From Brachynemurus nebulosus (Eukaryota; Arthropoda; Insecta; Neuroptera; Myrmeleontidae), in assembly GCA_035578155.1 (NCBI GenBank), contig JAPWDM010000001.1, positions 15,788,725 to 15,852,724 on the forward strand: a stretch of DNA of 64,000 nt. The letters run 5' to 3'. Of this stretch, positions 36,009-47,504 are shown in pieces (the first letter of the stretch is position 1; each line of letters starts with the position of its first letter). Under the pieces are notes generated by a model. The model ran no database searches. It saw only the letters and a list, made by a program, of their open reading frames with translations, and was not told the DNA's origin. The position numbers were made by a program, and so were the translations under genes.

Positions 36009-36336
36009 AGGATAATAACAAGGATAATATCCGATCCAATGTCATTTTTATAGAGTTCCAATTGAGCGACTACTTCAAAAAAAATTCAGTATCTGTGCCT
36101 TAATGCACTTAATTACTGCACCAAGTTTCATCAAAATTCAAGGGGTATAACATGATGAAAAAAATTTTTTTCATTTCAAATCTGCCGAACCGCCCCTCCA
36201 GTGGGTCCAACCTTGGAATTTAATACATTATTCGTTATGTGACACTGTAGGTACTTCATATGTATAACTTTCCTAGATCAAAACAAAACCGTTGTGGAAA
36301 TATAATAGAAAATTGTCAAAAAATGTGCTATAATAG
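36009..36336 (+). repeat. Direct duplication, copy 1
   Basis: ATAACAAGGATAATATCCGA through GAAAATTGTCAAAAAATGTG is repeated at 36736-37204 at roughly 90% identity by eye. Copy 2 has about 150 extra bases in its middle (about 36954-37105). Confidence 0.85.
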
Positions 36337-36393
36337 AATTTTGTAATATATAGAATATTAAAATCCAATGAACATTATATTCTACATGTGAAA

Positions 36394-36734
36394 ATACCCC
36401 TATCGCAGCATCCTGCATAACATAGCGAATTTCCGTTTATAAAAATTAGTTTTTCTCGGAAACTAGTTGACATAGAACAATAGTTTAAAGACCTTTTTTA
36501 AGTAATTTTTTCTCTTCTTTTAAATGGTGTAAAAAAATTTCGCAAAAATTGTTGATTAAGTGGAAATTTTGGTAAAAAACTAATTTTTTGCAAGAACAAA
36601 AAGCATATTCCTGGCATCCGACGTGTCTGGCTAAGGAACTTGTCCAACGGTTTAGCATTTCCAACATTTTCACCAAATTTCGTAAACCTAAGACATTTCG
36701 TGCGGACACATATATATATATATATGTGTCCGCA
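36394..36734 (-). mobile_element. HINE-like half element (end B to core)
   Basis: ATACCCCTATCGCAGCATCC begins end B; the copy runs to ATTTCGTGCGGACACATATA and stops in a short TA core with the dyad GCGGACACATA/TATGTGTCCGC. End A is absent and the second direct duplicate starts immediately after. Confidence 0.8.
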
Positions 36735-36735
36735 T

Positions 36736-37204
36736 AATAACAAGGATAATATCCGATCCAATGTTATTTTTATAGGGTTCAAATAGAGCGACCACTTCAA
36801 AAAAAATTCAGTATCTGTGCCTTAATGCACTTAATTACTGCACCAAGTTTCATCAAAATTTAATGAGCATAACATGGTGAAAAAAAAATTTTTTCATTTC
36901 AAATCTGCTGAACCGCCTCTCCTGTGGGCCCGACCCTGGAATTTAATACATCAATAGAAAGTATTTTAAAAATAAAGTGTTGTGTCTCATGAAGTGTTTT
37001 TTCCTATCTCCTATAGTTTTCGAGATAATCAAGAATAATCGAAAGAGGTATATTAAGATATAGGCTATCTGCCCCTGACAGAAATTTCCAATAATAACTG
37101 TATTGTCGTTTATGTGACACTGCAGGTACTTCATATGTATAACTTTCCTTGATCGAAATACAACCATTGTAGAAATATAATAGAAAATTGTCAAAAAATG
37201 TGGT
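36736..37204 (+). repeat. Direct duplication, copy 2
   Basis: Second copy of 36009-36336 with an added segment including GTTGTGTCTCATGAAGTG and TATCTGCCCCTGACAG. The join with the half element suggests the duplication and the HINE insertion are linked. Confidence 0.8.
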
Positions 37205-37217
37205 GTAAGTAGGCTTT

Positions 37218-37345
37218 TAGCGAATTTCCAGAATGGAATTCAGCTATTTCAGCCACTGTCATGACACGACTTGAGCCCGGGACGATGGCAGAAATTTGTT
37301 CTGAGGTCCCTAGAAACCGAAAATTATATTCACTAAAATTTATAT
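37218..37345 (+). mobile_element. HINE-like half element (end A to core)
   Basis: TAGCGAATTTCCAGAATGG at 37218 through GAGGTCCCTAGAAACCGAAA and the start of the TA core. Its inner part forms the outer arm of the perfect palindrome. Confidence 0.8.
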
Positions 37346-37462
37346 ATATCAAATCTAACTATCAATTATATATGTCAAATCTAACGGGAAACCCGTTAAG
37401 TTGGCAACACTGGTTCTGACTATACATAATATATTTTCTAATATCGTAAACAAGAAGCAATG

Positions 37463-37544
<82 letters not shown>

Positions 37545-37720
37545 CATTGCTTCTTGTTTACGATATTAGAAAATATATTATGTATAGTCAGAACCAGTGT
37601 TGCCAACTTAACGGGTTTCCCGTTAGATTTGACATATATAATTGATAGTTAGATTTGATATATATAAATTTTAGTGAATATAATTTTCGGTTTCTAGGGA
37701 CCTCAGAACAAATTTCTGCC
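37287..37720. repeat. Apparently perfect 434-bp palindrome with (TA)n centre
   Basis: From GGCAGAAATTTG (37287) to CAAATTTCTGCC (37720) I see no mismatch between the arms, centred at 37503/37504 in a (TA)n tract (37467-37540). The plus frame 37401-37652 and the minus frame 37355-37606 encode the identical 83-residue peptide, an independent check that the arms are identical over that span. Each arm contains HINE end A sequence, then AACGGGAAACCCGTTAAG and GTTGGCAACACTGG. Confidence 0.9.
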
Positions 37721-37935
37721 AATAGTTTGCCTATGTTGAGTAGTTACCAAGAAAAATATTTTTGTAATTTTTTAAATTTTTTTAGTTATCTCCATAACTA
37801 CTCAGTTTTGGTCGCCAAAATTGTAGATATCAATTACTTACAGCCTCACCATACCGTTATTATAGTTATTAAAATAATTCACTTCCGGGGCCGAATTATT
37901 AAAATAATTCACTTCACCTATATTTATCCGGCTAT
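37721..37935. repeat. Inverted-pair repeat, right copy
   Basis: Inverted relative of 35738-35933. It contains a local direct duplication: GAATTATTAAAATAATTCAC appears twice (about 37874-37912). Confidence 0.8.
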
Positions 37936-38184
37936 ACCCTTTATATGGAAACTAGTTTTTGTCAATGAATTCATCCGTGTGGAGTCGATGACAACATAGT
38001 AAGGTACGAAATCATTTAACGAACCTTCAATGACTCTACGTGGACGAAGTCGTAGATCAAAGCTAGTATAAAAGAAATTTTTAATATCAAATCCGTGGTA
38101 ATTTAGGCTGCCAGCCGCAGTAATCTCATATGCGTACCTATATATATTTTTTCTTCTATATAATTAAACAACACTAAAAAGACC

Positions 38185-38465
38185 TAAATAAAAAAAAATT
38201 AATTAAAAAGCAAAGACTGCGTAGTAAGCAAACTAAAACGGTGGAAACAAGATGAAAATATAGAGAAAAAGAAAAATGAATAAAAAAGTAAAGCAATCGG
38301 AGGCATACATGTTGAATCAAGTTAAACAGTAATGTATGATGCCTCCGACTGCTTTACTTTTTTAATCATTTTTCTTTTTCTCTACATTATTATCTTGTTT
38401 CCACCGTTTTAGTTTGCTTTCTACGCAGTCGGGTTTTTTGATTTTTTTAATTAATTTTTTTTCAT
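38185..38465. repeat. Long palindrome, about 125-bp arms
   Basis: AGACTGCGTAGTAAGCAAAC then TAAAACGGTGGAAACAAGAT (38215 on) is inverted at 38390-38430. Arms extend inward to CGGAGGCATACAT/ATGATGCCTCCG with a loop of about 25 bases near 38322, and outward into AATTAATTAAAAA. Few mismatches. Confidence 0.85.
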
Positions 38466-38849
38466 CCATTTACGCAGACAAACAAAAGTAAATTGAAATT
38501 CCCAGCGAACTGAATCTTATCTGTTGATACCTTTTTATAAAAATAACGATTTTGTTAATAAAAAGTTTAATATTTTTATTCAGTTATATTAGTACTAAAC
38601 AAATTGAACCAACTACGTAATTTATTTTGAAAGTAATTTAAAAAAAAAAAAAATGGACAAAAAACTAATACGTAATTTATTTATTTTTAATACTAATAAT
38701 TCAATTTTTAATACTTTTTCAAAATAGAACAAAATCAGGAATAAACTAAATATAAATGGATTTTAATGTAGTTATGTAATTCTTAAAATGAAATAAACTT
38801 GTTTTTTATTTAATAATGGAATCATCTTAATCAAACTTATTTAATTAAT

Positions 38850-39045
38850 TCATAAATAGTAAAACTTATTCCTTCCAAAGGGAGAATCTGATTAAGTGCC
38901 GCTCTAGGCTCCGTGAGAAATGCTGCCCTTGCTTTATCCCTAAAAAAGACTTCAAATTCTAAATTTTGCCGCCCTTTTGTCTCAAATTTGACACAACTAA
39001 AATCTGTCGTCCTAGGCTCCAACCTACTCAAGTACTCAGCCTGCT
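38850..39045. mobile_element. Degenerate hAT-like patch
   Basis: GTGCCGCTCTAGGCTCC, TTTTGCCGCCCTTTTGTC and CTGTCGTCCTAGGCTCC recall the GCCGCCCTAGGC ends of many animal hAT elements, but TIRs and TSD cannot be set. Confidence 0.3.
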
Positions 39046-40728
39046 AGTAGGGAAAATTCTGAATCACCCAAATCTTTTTACTTACAGATACTTACAGCCC
39101 TTCCCAAAATATCTTAAGTTAAAAAAAAGTTTCAAAACTTGGTTTCTGAAATTCGTTTGTTTTAATATTTTTAATGCCAATTAATAAAAAAATTATTTTA
39201 TTTTGTACAATCTATAGGAGCCAAAGACAAGAAAAAAAATTTGAGACGAATAAGAAATTTTTTTTAATTATTCAAAAACAAAGTTAAAGTTATTCATAGT
39301 GAAAATTGACAAAGTAAAATATTCTCATTATAACAAAGTAAAATATTCTCATATTATAAAGTTATTACCCCGTAAGGATCTAAAAGAGAGTAATAAGAGA
39401 CAAGAGTAGTGTCCAGTTATGAAGAAGGTTTTCAAGATTTTCAATAATTGTTTATTGTTTGCCATGCTTTCCGTCAAGAAATTACATATCAAAAATATTC
39501 AAAAACTTAATACAGTAACAAAAAAAAAAAAAATTAAATCGGTGAGAAATCACGAACTTTTAACCTAGTCCAAATGCAAAATTTTTTTCAATTAACTAAA
39601 GAAGTAAATAATAAACAAATACTTTACTTTACAAAATACCACTTTTATTTTTGAAACTGTGACAATATTGTTTCGAACCGTCAATTAATTTTCAAACAGA
39701 ATGCAAAGTAAATTATTTATTTATTATTTACAAATATGGGATACCATAAAGTAACGCTCAAATCTATTAATATTAACTAAAGAAGATTCAAAAATTTTTA
39801 CAAACTTATCAACAAATTATGGATGATAAAGTGAATATTTAACTTATTTCTTAAAATGTCTAAAAACATCTTGAATTTTTGGTGTTTTTTTTTTACTTTG
39901 CACAGATGAGACAGATGAAGCCTAAATATAAAAAAGTGTGCTCCTAAATATAAATAAGCTGCATTTTATACTGCTTACTGACTTGTCATCCATCAGCTCT
40001 ATAAGAGTAAACAACCATTGTTAAGTGGTGGCCACAGTGGTGGGTGTTGATTGTTAGATCGTAGTTACATTATCAGTAGCAAATACATACATATGGTTGT
40101 TCAAGTGTATGTATCCACTCCCACCTTGCGCCTCGCCTTACATACATACCGAAGATCTACTATACTACACATACAAGCACAAACTCTAAATATGTATATA
40201 AGCATAGAAAGTGGTGGTGCTCCCTGCCAAGTTTAATGACGTAAAATTCTGGCGACAGCCGGAATGCTAATTATTATCATATAGTAGTTTGGCCTCTTTG
40301 TTACCCTGTCTCTTATTACTCCTATCTCTTATTACCCCGGTCTCCCCTAGTTAGTCCAGTTTCACCAGGTTTATTGTCCTCTCCACTCTAGTTGAAACTT
40401 GAAAGATTAATATATACATATTTTTGATAACTCAAATGTACCCTTCTTTACCAACAGTGCAAAGCAATTAAAAAAAAGATAGCTTAATAACCCTAAAGGT
40501 ATCAGACACTCCAAAAAATTAACCATTGATCCTGTAGCCTACATCACAGGCGAAGATCACTTGTGAAAAGCTGTTAATATTTTTTTAAAATTATATAATA
40601 TGTATATAATTTTGTTCAACTGTTATCATTTATTAATTTAATATAAATCCAAATTTTTTATAATCGCAAAATTAACAAATCGCATAATTATAATAATCAA
40701 ATTATCAATCAATTTTACAAAAAAACAA
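39046..40728. other. AT-rich unassigned DNA
   Basis: No gene recognised. TTATTACCCCG appears at about 39361 and again at about 40328, with AGAGTAATAAGAGACAAGAG / TGTCTCTTATTACTCC in inverse; these may be the eroded ends of an element of about 1 kb. Confidence 0.3.
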
Positions 40729-40959
40729 CCCGCGTCGAAATATTGAACCTGCATTTAACCTACATTATTCCTTTTAATTGAATTAAATAGGGTTAAAGTA
40801 GTTTCAGAATTACATGTAAAAAAAGCCTACATTAAGCCTACATGTTGTCGCAAAATGACAGATTCTCCACTTATAGTGTCAAAGTAGTATCTCTACTGAC
40901 CCTAAAATACTGCTCCTTGACCCTTAAAATCAGATGTTGTGAGGCTGAAAAGAGGTTCT

Positions 40960-41075
40960 TAATAGTATACATACAATACACTAATACATATACGCATACG
41001 TACATACATACATCCGTACATACATATATGTGTACATTCGTACGCGTATGGATGTATGCATGCACGCATGCGTAT
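40960..41075. repeat. Degenerate (TACA)n / ATGC simple repeat
   Basis: Alternating ACATACATACATCCGTACAT and GCATGCACGCATGCG. Overlapping frames on both strands here reflect the repeat. Confidence 0.8.
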
Positions 41076-41279
41076 AGATATGGTTTTAAAATGAATACAA
41101 AAGTATTTTGTTATTTTACGTTTATTAATTTTAAGTATATACATTAAGTACAATTCAAATTAAAATCATTTAACCCATGTTTTACATATTTTAAACACCA
41201 TTTAAATGGTAATAATTTCATTTTAATATTATTTTTTAATAATAATAATTCTATGTATATTTGACAATTAATTTAACTA

Positions 41280-41600
41280 TTTGATTCTTGTTATTCAAAT
41301 ATAAACAATTTAAATGTAATGGTTTTTCAGTTCTTTCACAATTATCATTTTTAGTTCATCTCAGTTTTTTCATATAGACACAAAATTTTAATTTTTCATC
41401 TCACCCCAGGGCTTATTTACCGCTTGCAATCCGCTTCTGTTTGGAGCGTCACCACAATAAGCTAACAATTATTTTAAATGCACCTCAATTTTTAACAATT
41501 AAAATGTAACGTTTTTTTTAATTTTTTCACAGTTTTCACTTCTAGTTCATCTCAGTTTCTTCATATAAACACAAAATTTTAATTTTTCACCTTATGAATT
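41280..41600 (+). repeat. Two direct copies, about 188 bp apart
   Basis: AGTTCATCTCAGTTTTTTCA then CACAAAATTTTAATTTTTCA (41353) recurs at about 41540 with minor changes; the preceding AACAATTTAAATGTAA block also repeats. Confidence 0.7.
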
Positions 41601-41932
41601 GTAAAGTTCATTTACCCGGTTCAAATTAAAATTTACACTTAACACTGATTCAATTTTAATTATCAAATGATTTACGTAATACTTTGTGAGGTTGTTTACA
41701 TTTAAATTGATACAAAATAAAGAAATAATTACTACACATATTTGACAATAAATTTGATACACTTTATTAAATTCGTTTTAAAGAAAACTAGTTCGTCATT
41801 TCTTCAAATAGCTGAAACATATTCACATGCCTTATCGGCCATTTCCGTCGTCTGTGTCGTAAAGTTTCGTTTATGTCTATTGTTCATCTTTGTCAATCAT
41901 TCCGGTATATAATGTATATACATACATATATA

Positions 41933-43311
41933 CAGTGTCTTTTATAAAGTTCGCACAGTATGGAAAACTTTTTTACTAATAAAATTTTTTAAAAAATATT
42001 CTAGCAGGGTTAGTTATTGCATCAGTTAAAATGAAAAAATAGCTAAACTTATCCCAGTTTGCAATTTGACAGGAAACCGGAAATTTCAAATCTGTGATAT
42101 ATAAACAATAACATTGTGTCCTTTGAAATATTAAGGAAATTTTGACATCGTATCAAAATTTGGTATGATAAACGTATTACAGTCTGCAAAAATAAAGGTC
42201 AAAAATCTGCTTTTCCAAAAAAAAGGACTTTAAGTGGCCCTAAATACAAAAAAGTTCATGAATTCTAGCAAAATAAAAATTATGCCGTTCTTTGAGATCT
42301 GTTTATTCATAAAGTCACAATACTGTCATCAATGAAATGAAATTTTCGTAACGATGAGGTATCTTGACTACTTACTGCAAAGAAAATAAAGCAATAACAA
42401 TTGCTCATGCTTGTTAAAACTAAAAATGTTACAAAGCACGTCTTTTTGTGACCAAGTTAAATTTTTCTATTGAAAGACCAATGTCTACGGCAATATTTTG
42501 ATGATAATTGTGATTTTATGAATATGCAGACTAGGCAATTTAAGTGTAGTAAACATATTCTGATAGCTAAATATTATAGTCTGCAAGAACAAAGCTCAAA
42601 AATCTGTTTTTTGAAAATACGGCTTTAAGTACCCCTAGATTCAAAAAATTTTATGAATTCTAGCAAAACACAAATCATACCGTTCTTTGAGATCTGTTTA
42701 TTCATAAAATCACAACTGTCATCAATGAAATGAGATTTGCGTAACGAGTATTTTGACTACTAACTGCAAAGAAAATAAAGAAATAACAATTATTCATGCT
42801 TGTTAAAATTCCAATATTACAGAGCGTGTCTTTTTGTGACCAAGTTAAATTGTTCTATTGAAAGACCGATGTCTGTAGCAATATTTTGATGATAATTGTG
42901 ATTTTATGAATACGCAGATCTCAACGAATGGTATAAGTTTTATTTTGCTAGAATTCGTACAATTATTTTGAATTTAGGGTCAGTTAAATTCGTATTTTGG
43001 AAAAGCAGATTTTTGGGCTTTATTTTTGCAAACTGTGATATTTAGCTTTCGGAATATATTTACTATGCCTAATTTTGATACGATGCCAAAATTTCATCAG
43101 GAGGTAATTAATAACTTTCAAAGGATTATCATTTTTCATAATTCACAAATTTGAAATTTCCGGTTTCCTGTCAAATATTAAGCGGGAGGTAAGATGTGTT
43201 TAGCTAGTATCTCATTTAAACTGATGCACCAACTAAGCCCACTAGGATATTTTTCAAGGAATTAATAATAAAATTGTTTCCCATATCATGCGTACTTTAT
43301 GAGAGACACTG
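41933..43311. mobile_element. TA-flanked foldback element, 1.4 kb
   Basis: CAGTGTCTTTTATAAAGT (41933) is inverted at 43290-43311 (ACTTTATGAGAGACACTG), with TA on both sides. The arms continue for about 300 bases: CCGGTTTCCTGTCAAAT on the right pairs with its complement near 42070, and AGCAGATTTTTGGGCTTT pairs with sequence near 42200. The centre holds a tandem duplication (next entry). No transposase frame. CAGTGTCT ends with TA fit Tc1/mariner. Confidence 0.8.
42180..42925 (+). repeat. 391-bp tandem duplication inside foldback element
   Basis: CAGTCTGCAAAAATAAAGGT (42181) recurs as TAGTCTGCAAGAACAAAGCT (42571). Shared blocks include GAGATCTGTTTATTCATAAA, CTTTTTGTGACCAAGTTAAA and ATTTTGATGATAATTGTGAT. 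Divergence is roughly 10-15%, so it is older than the duplication at 12062. Confidence 0.8.
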
Positions 43312-43939
43312 TATATATGTATATTATTTTTTCCCATATATTTTTTTAAACTAATAAAATGTTTTGAGACTACATCGAACCTGCTCAGACCTACTATTTA
43401 ATTAGTTATAAAGTGTTAAATAGCATTAAGATAGGTTTATGGACGGTTAAGTAGCTTCAATGTAGGGTTATTATTTGTAAACATTGTGTTTGTAGGTTCA
43501 TTAAGAGTCGATATAGGTTCACTTAGGGTGAATATAGGCTCATTTAGATGTTAGAAGGGTCAATGCAGTGTTAAAATCTTGACTCGGGAATTTAATCCAT
43601 GTGTAAGAAGTGATAACTACTAATTATATCAAAGAATACAGAAGTAAAGTAAGTAGTACCTACTAAACTACTAAATATTTAAGAAATAAAATCTCTTGGT
43701 ATGTTATCAAAATGCAAGTTAAATATTTGAATTGGATTAAGTCGGTAGAAGATAATTATGTATGTATCCGCTAATAAGATATTATCCTTTAAAAATTTTA
43801 ATATGTATGTAATATCTTTTATTAACAACGGACACACGGTATAATGGTATTTGCACCTTTTGTGATATACCTACATACAGATGATACACCTATATAGGTA
43901 TACATTGTTTTTCAGTAGCCGATAAGTAAAACTTGGTGC

Positions 43940-44193
43940 TAGAATATATCACAGAAATATTTCGCGCGTTCAACATAATACATTTGATTCTAGCGCAGTA
44001 TTGTTCGTTGCCGGTCAACAATTACTCGAATAGTTCGTTAAAACTTTTAACGTACAGTTTTGTTTCTTTATTGTTGAGTTTTTAATTTTTTTTTTATTTG
44101 AATATTTTATAGTGCATTAAGTGTAATCTTGAATTATTGTTCGTATAAGAACGTTTTGTTTATTAATTTTGGTTTTATCTTAAAAGTATCATC
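43940..44193 (+). promoter_or_regulatory. Candidate 5' leader and core promoter
   Basis: This stretch has no repeat partner in the window and is less AT-rich than its flanks. GCGCAGTATTG at about 43993 resembles an arthropod initiator (CAGT). An in-frame TAA at 44164-44166 precedes the ATG, and no in-frame ATG intervenes. These are weak signals and become meaningful only with the exon that follows. Confidence 0.3.
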
Positions 44194-44212
44194 ATGAGTA
44201 AAACAGATTCAA
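44194..44212 (+). CDS. Candidate first coding exon (Met-Ser-Lys-Thr-Asp-Ser...)
   Basis: ATGAGTAAAACAGATTCAA is followed at once by GTAAGT (44213-44218), a strong splice donor. It encodes Met-Ser-Lys-Thr-Asp-Ser plus one base of the next codon (phase 1). An in-frame stop lies 30 bases upstream, so this ATG would be the start. A short first coding exon followed by a long intron is common in arthropods; the remaining 19.8 kb would then be intron full of transposons. I cannot name the gene, and the pattern may also arise by chance. Confidence 0.35.
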
Positions 44213-44218
44213 GTAAGT

Positions 44219-44774
44219 GGAATCATTAAAATTTCTTATTTTATATTTAATTTTTTTTTTAATATTTTTTTAAGTATTTTCTAAAACGTTTTTTAATATA
44301 ACTTACATAATAATCTTATGTAACTGTACATCATCTTTCACTTTTTAAATTTATTTGAAAGCGCGCACAAAATTTGTACGCTAAAATATCGCTGCAGTAA
44401 TTCATAGTATTAATAGTGTTAAACTACCAGATGAATAAATTCAAGTTATTAATATTTTATTTTGATAAAAAAAATTTTTTTATTGCTGTTTCATTAGTTT
44501 GTTTTTTACACATATCTGAATAATAATAATTAGTGAAGTATTTAAATCTTTTAAGAAATATTTCTTTCAATTTGTCTGAAAAAAAGTTGTATGTACATCC
44601 ATTTTTCGCACGTCTGTTTTTCTACTTATACTAGTATCCTCGCTAGCCTGTGGCACGTACAGGCCTGTCGAGGCATGTCCAATTTTTTTTTTACATAATT
44701 AGAATTACTAGAAAATTCTCACTTTCATTTTTTTAAAATACATATTTTATATATGTGTATCATCTTACACTTTA
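44219..44774. other. AT-rich unassigned DNA (possible intron)
   Basis: No repeat partner or gene seen. A slightly GC-richer patch GCCTGTGGCACGTACAGGCC lies at 44648. Confidence 0.35.
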
Positions 44775-44778
44775 GAAC

Positions 44779-44905
44779 AGGGGTTCCTAAAATGCAGCTC
44801 GCGGGTCAGGTGCGGCTCGTGAACTCTAAAAATCTGAACTATTCTCTTAAAAATGTTAAAATGAACAAAAATTCAGTAAATATTTTAGTATTTACAATTT
44901 GGCTC
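44779..44905 (+). mobile_element. Possible hAT-type left end
   Basis: CAGGGGTTCCTAAAATGCAG then CTCGCGGGTC is very like hAT ends of the CAGGGGTNCCCAAA class. No matching right end was found, so it is a fragment or the left part of the next repeat. Confidence 0.4.
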
Positions 44906-46461
44906 ACAAGGAAAGGGCAAGAAGTCGAAAATTCAAAAAAATCTGAAACTTTGTCAGTATGTAGAGACTGGCTAGCTAATAACATAAAAAATATCAGTTG
45001 CTGCTAAAAAACATTTTTAAGGGGTGAAACATCCCCTCAAAGTTGGAACTCAAAAATTTAAGAATCGATGAAATTTTGTTTATACGTACCTTAAAAAATT
45101 CTAGTAACAAATATAACATTATTTTTTGCATCTAGAAATTTTTAGGGGTTGAAACCACCCCTTCATATGTGTACTTAAAAATTTAAAAATTGATAATATT
45201 TCGTTTATAGATCCTATACAGAGCTCTAATAATACATATAACATTATTTTTTGCATCTACAAATTTTTAGGGATTGAAACCACCCCTTCATATGTGTACT
45301 TAAAAGTTTAAAAATTGATGATATTTTGTTTTTACACTTTATACGAAATTCTAATAATAAATATAACTTTATTTTTTGCGTCCACACATTTTTTAAGGGG
45401 TGTAATCACCCCTTCAAGTGTGTGCTTAGAAAATTTAAAATTGACGCAATTTTATTTATATATACTATAAAGAATTTTGGTAATAAATATAATATTATTT
45501 TTTATACCTTCACATTTTTAAAGAGGTACAAACACCCCTTCAGCTGTCGAAAGTCTAAAAATTCCGAGATTTTATTCACATAATATCATCACATAAAAAT
45601 GGATTAATAATTTTTTTTTATTGCTTATTATATTTATTGTAAAATTGTTGTGTTTGTTGTATAATGTAAACAGAATTTTGTCAGTCTTGAAATTTTTAGT
45701 CTACAACTTCGAGGGGGTGTTTCACTCTCTAGAATTCTGTGAAAGAATATATTTATAATATATTTATCGTTAGGTCTCTATGTAATATATGTAAACACAA
45801 TATCGCCAATTTTCAAATTTTTAGGTACGCACTTGAAGGGGTGGTTTGAAAATTTGTGGATGCAAACAATAATATTATATTTATTACTAGAGTTCTGTAT
45901 AGTATATGTAAGCAAAATATCATAAATTTATAAATTTTTAAGTACACATATTAAGGGGTAGTTTCAACCCCTAAAAATTTATAGATACAAAAAATAATGT
46001 TATATTTACTATAGAGCGCTATATAGTATATATAAACAAAATATCATCAATTTATAAATTTTTAAGTACACATTTGAAGGGGTGGTGCCAACCCTTAAAA
46101 ATCTGTAGATACAAAAAATGTTATATTTATTATTAGAGAGCTCTGTATAGTATATATAAACAAAATATCACAAATTTTTAAATTTCTAAGTACACAGTTG
46201 AGGGGTGGTTTCAACGCTTAAAAATGTGTAAATGCAAAAAATAATGTTATATTTGTTACTAGAACTTTTTTAAGGTACCTGTAAACAAAATTTCATCGAT
46301 TTTTAAATTTTTGAGTTCCAACTTTGAGGGAATATTTCACCCCTTAAAAACGTTTTTTAGCAGCAACTGATATTTTTTATGTTATTAGGTAGCCACCCTC
46401 TATATACTGACAAAGTTTCAGATTTTTTTGAATTTTCGACTTCTTGCCCTTTCCTTGTGCA
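44906..46461. repeat. 1.56-kb palindrome built from a minisatellite
   Basis: CTCACAAGGAAAGGGCAAGA (44902) is inverted at 46442-46461 (TTGCCCTTTCCTTGTG). Both arms consist of units of about 105-130 bases containing AGGGGTTGAAACCACCCCTT, CATATGTGTACTTAAAAATT and AATATAACATTATTTTTTGC. About five units lie on the left (near 45008, 45146, 45269, 45397, 45520) and six on the right (near 45714, 45840, 45955, 46080, 46204, 46328). The AGGGGTNGAAACCACCCCT piece is itself a palindrome. Frames at 44753-45007 and 45326-45583 are by-products. Confidence 0.85.
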
Positions 46462-47504
46462 AAATATTGATAACCCATACTTTAGAGTAACATGCGTGTA
46501 CTTGCATCTATGGATCTACTTTTTTTTCTGGAAATACAACCAGTATGTTGGTTAAACAGAAATTCGGTAAATCGGGTCTCGGTTAATCAAAATTTTTCTA
46601 TTGTTTACCTACTTTATAATATAGGTCTACACCTATGTTTTGACAAATTAATGTGTTACTAAACTACATCTTGTACGAAAGTGTACCTATTGCATAATAT
46701 TTGATCTAATAAACATTTGAATGTTAATGGTAATGACCTTTAATACAATTAATATTTCTAATAAAAGTTTTAATATCTAATAACTAGCAAGACAAGATAA
46801 AAAACTATTAATTTCACTGATACTAATAAAATATTTCTAATGGGCTATAAATATAAGTATTATAAAAATAATCTTTAAAATTTTATTTTCGAAAATTTTT
46901 CAAGATCTTCAACAAATAAAACAAAATTTATGTTCTTTTAATAGATACTCGTATTACAAGGTTTTTGAAACGGTTGATCCAAATTCAATAAAAAAAAATT
47001 CAAAGCCTAACTTGTGAACAGTTTTTCAGAATAATTGAATTTCTTGTATTGTTTGTGCCTGCAACACTCATAATTATGGTATGTATATTAATTTTTGTTG
47101 GTAGGTCCGCTCCCTATTTAAGCACAGCCTACCATTATTTTATCGTACAAAAAAGATACAACACCATTATTACAGGACTAATCAGAACTGTTATTAAATA
47201 GGTAAAAATGGTAAAACGGAAATTCACATAGTCGTATTATTATAATTTCATTAAATAAACTAGAAATTTCGAGTATTATTTTATTACTTCTGGTAAACTA
47301 TTGACTATTTGAATTTGGTCACATTTTTAGGGTTCCGTAATAAACAAGGAACCCTTATAAAATTTCGTCATGTCCGTCCGTCTATCCATCCATACGCCCC
47401 AGCTCAACAGAACTGCTCTCTCATTTTTACACTTGTTGAGACAAAATTGAGAATGAGATGAATTAGAAAATTTTTAAAAATAGGTATTTTCCTTTATTGA
47501 AAAA
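46462..47504. other. AT-rich DNA with GGTTCCGTA repeat
   Basis: No gene. AGGGTTCCGTAATAAACAAG then GAACCCT at 47329 is a small palindrome followed by GTCCGTCCGTCTATCC, like the motif at 5835. Confidence 0.35.

Larger units (their letters stand above)
40729..43590. mobile_element. Possible large TIR element, 2.9 kb
   Basis: ACCCGCGTCGAAATATTGAA then CCTGCATTTAACCTACATT (40729) resembles the complement of the end at about 43550-43590 (AATGCAGTGTTAAAATCTTG then ACTCGGG). Both ends carry repeated CCTACATT/AATGTAGG and AGGTTC motifs. No TSD could be set and the interior is mixed, including a nested element at 41933-43311. Confidence 0.4.

Noticed and set aside
37355..37652. Matching 83-residue frames on opposite strands
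   Set aside because: Identical only because the DNA is a palindrome; used as evidence for the palindrome, not as genes.
35694..37999. Similar peptides from 35694-35924 and 37655-37999 as a conserved gene pair
   Set aside because: Similarity follows from the inverted DNA duplication; no splice or start signals and no known domain.
40842..41153. Frames with YTHTYIHT repeats
   Set aside because: They derive from a TACA/ATGC simple repeat.
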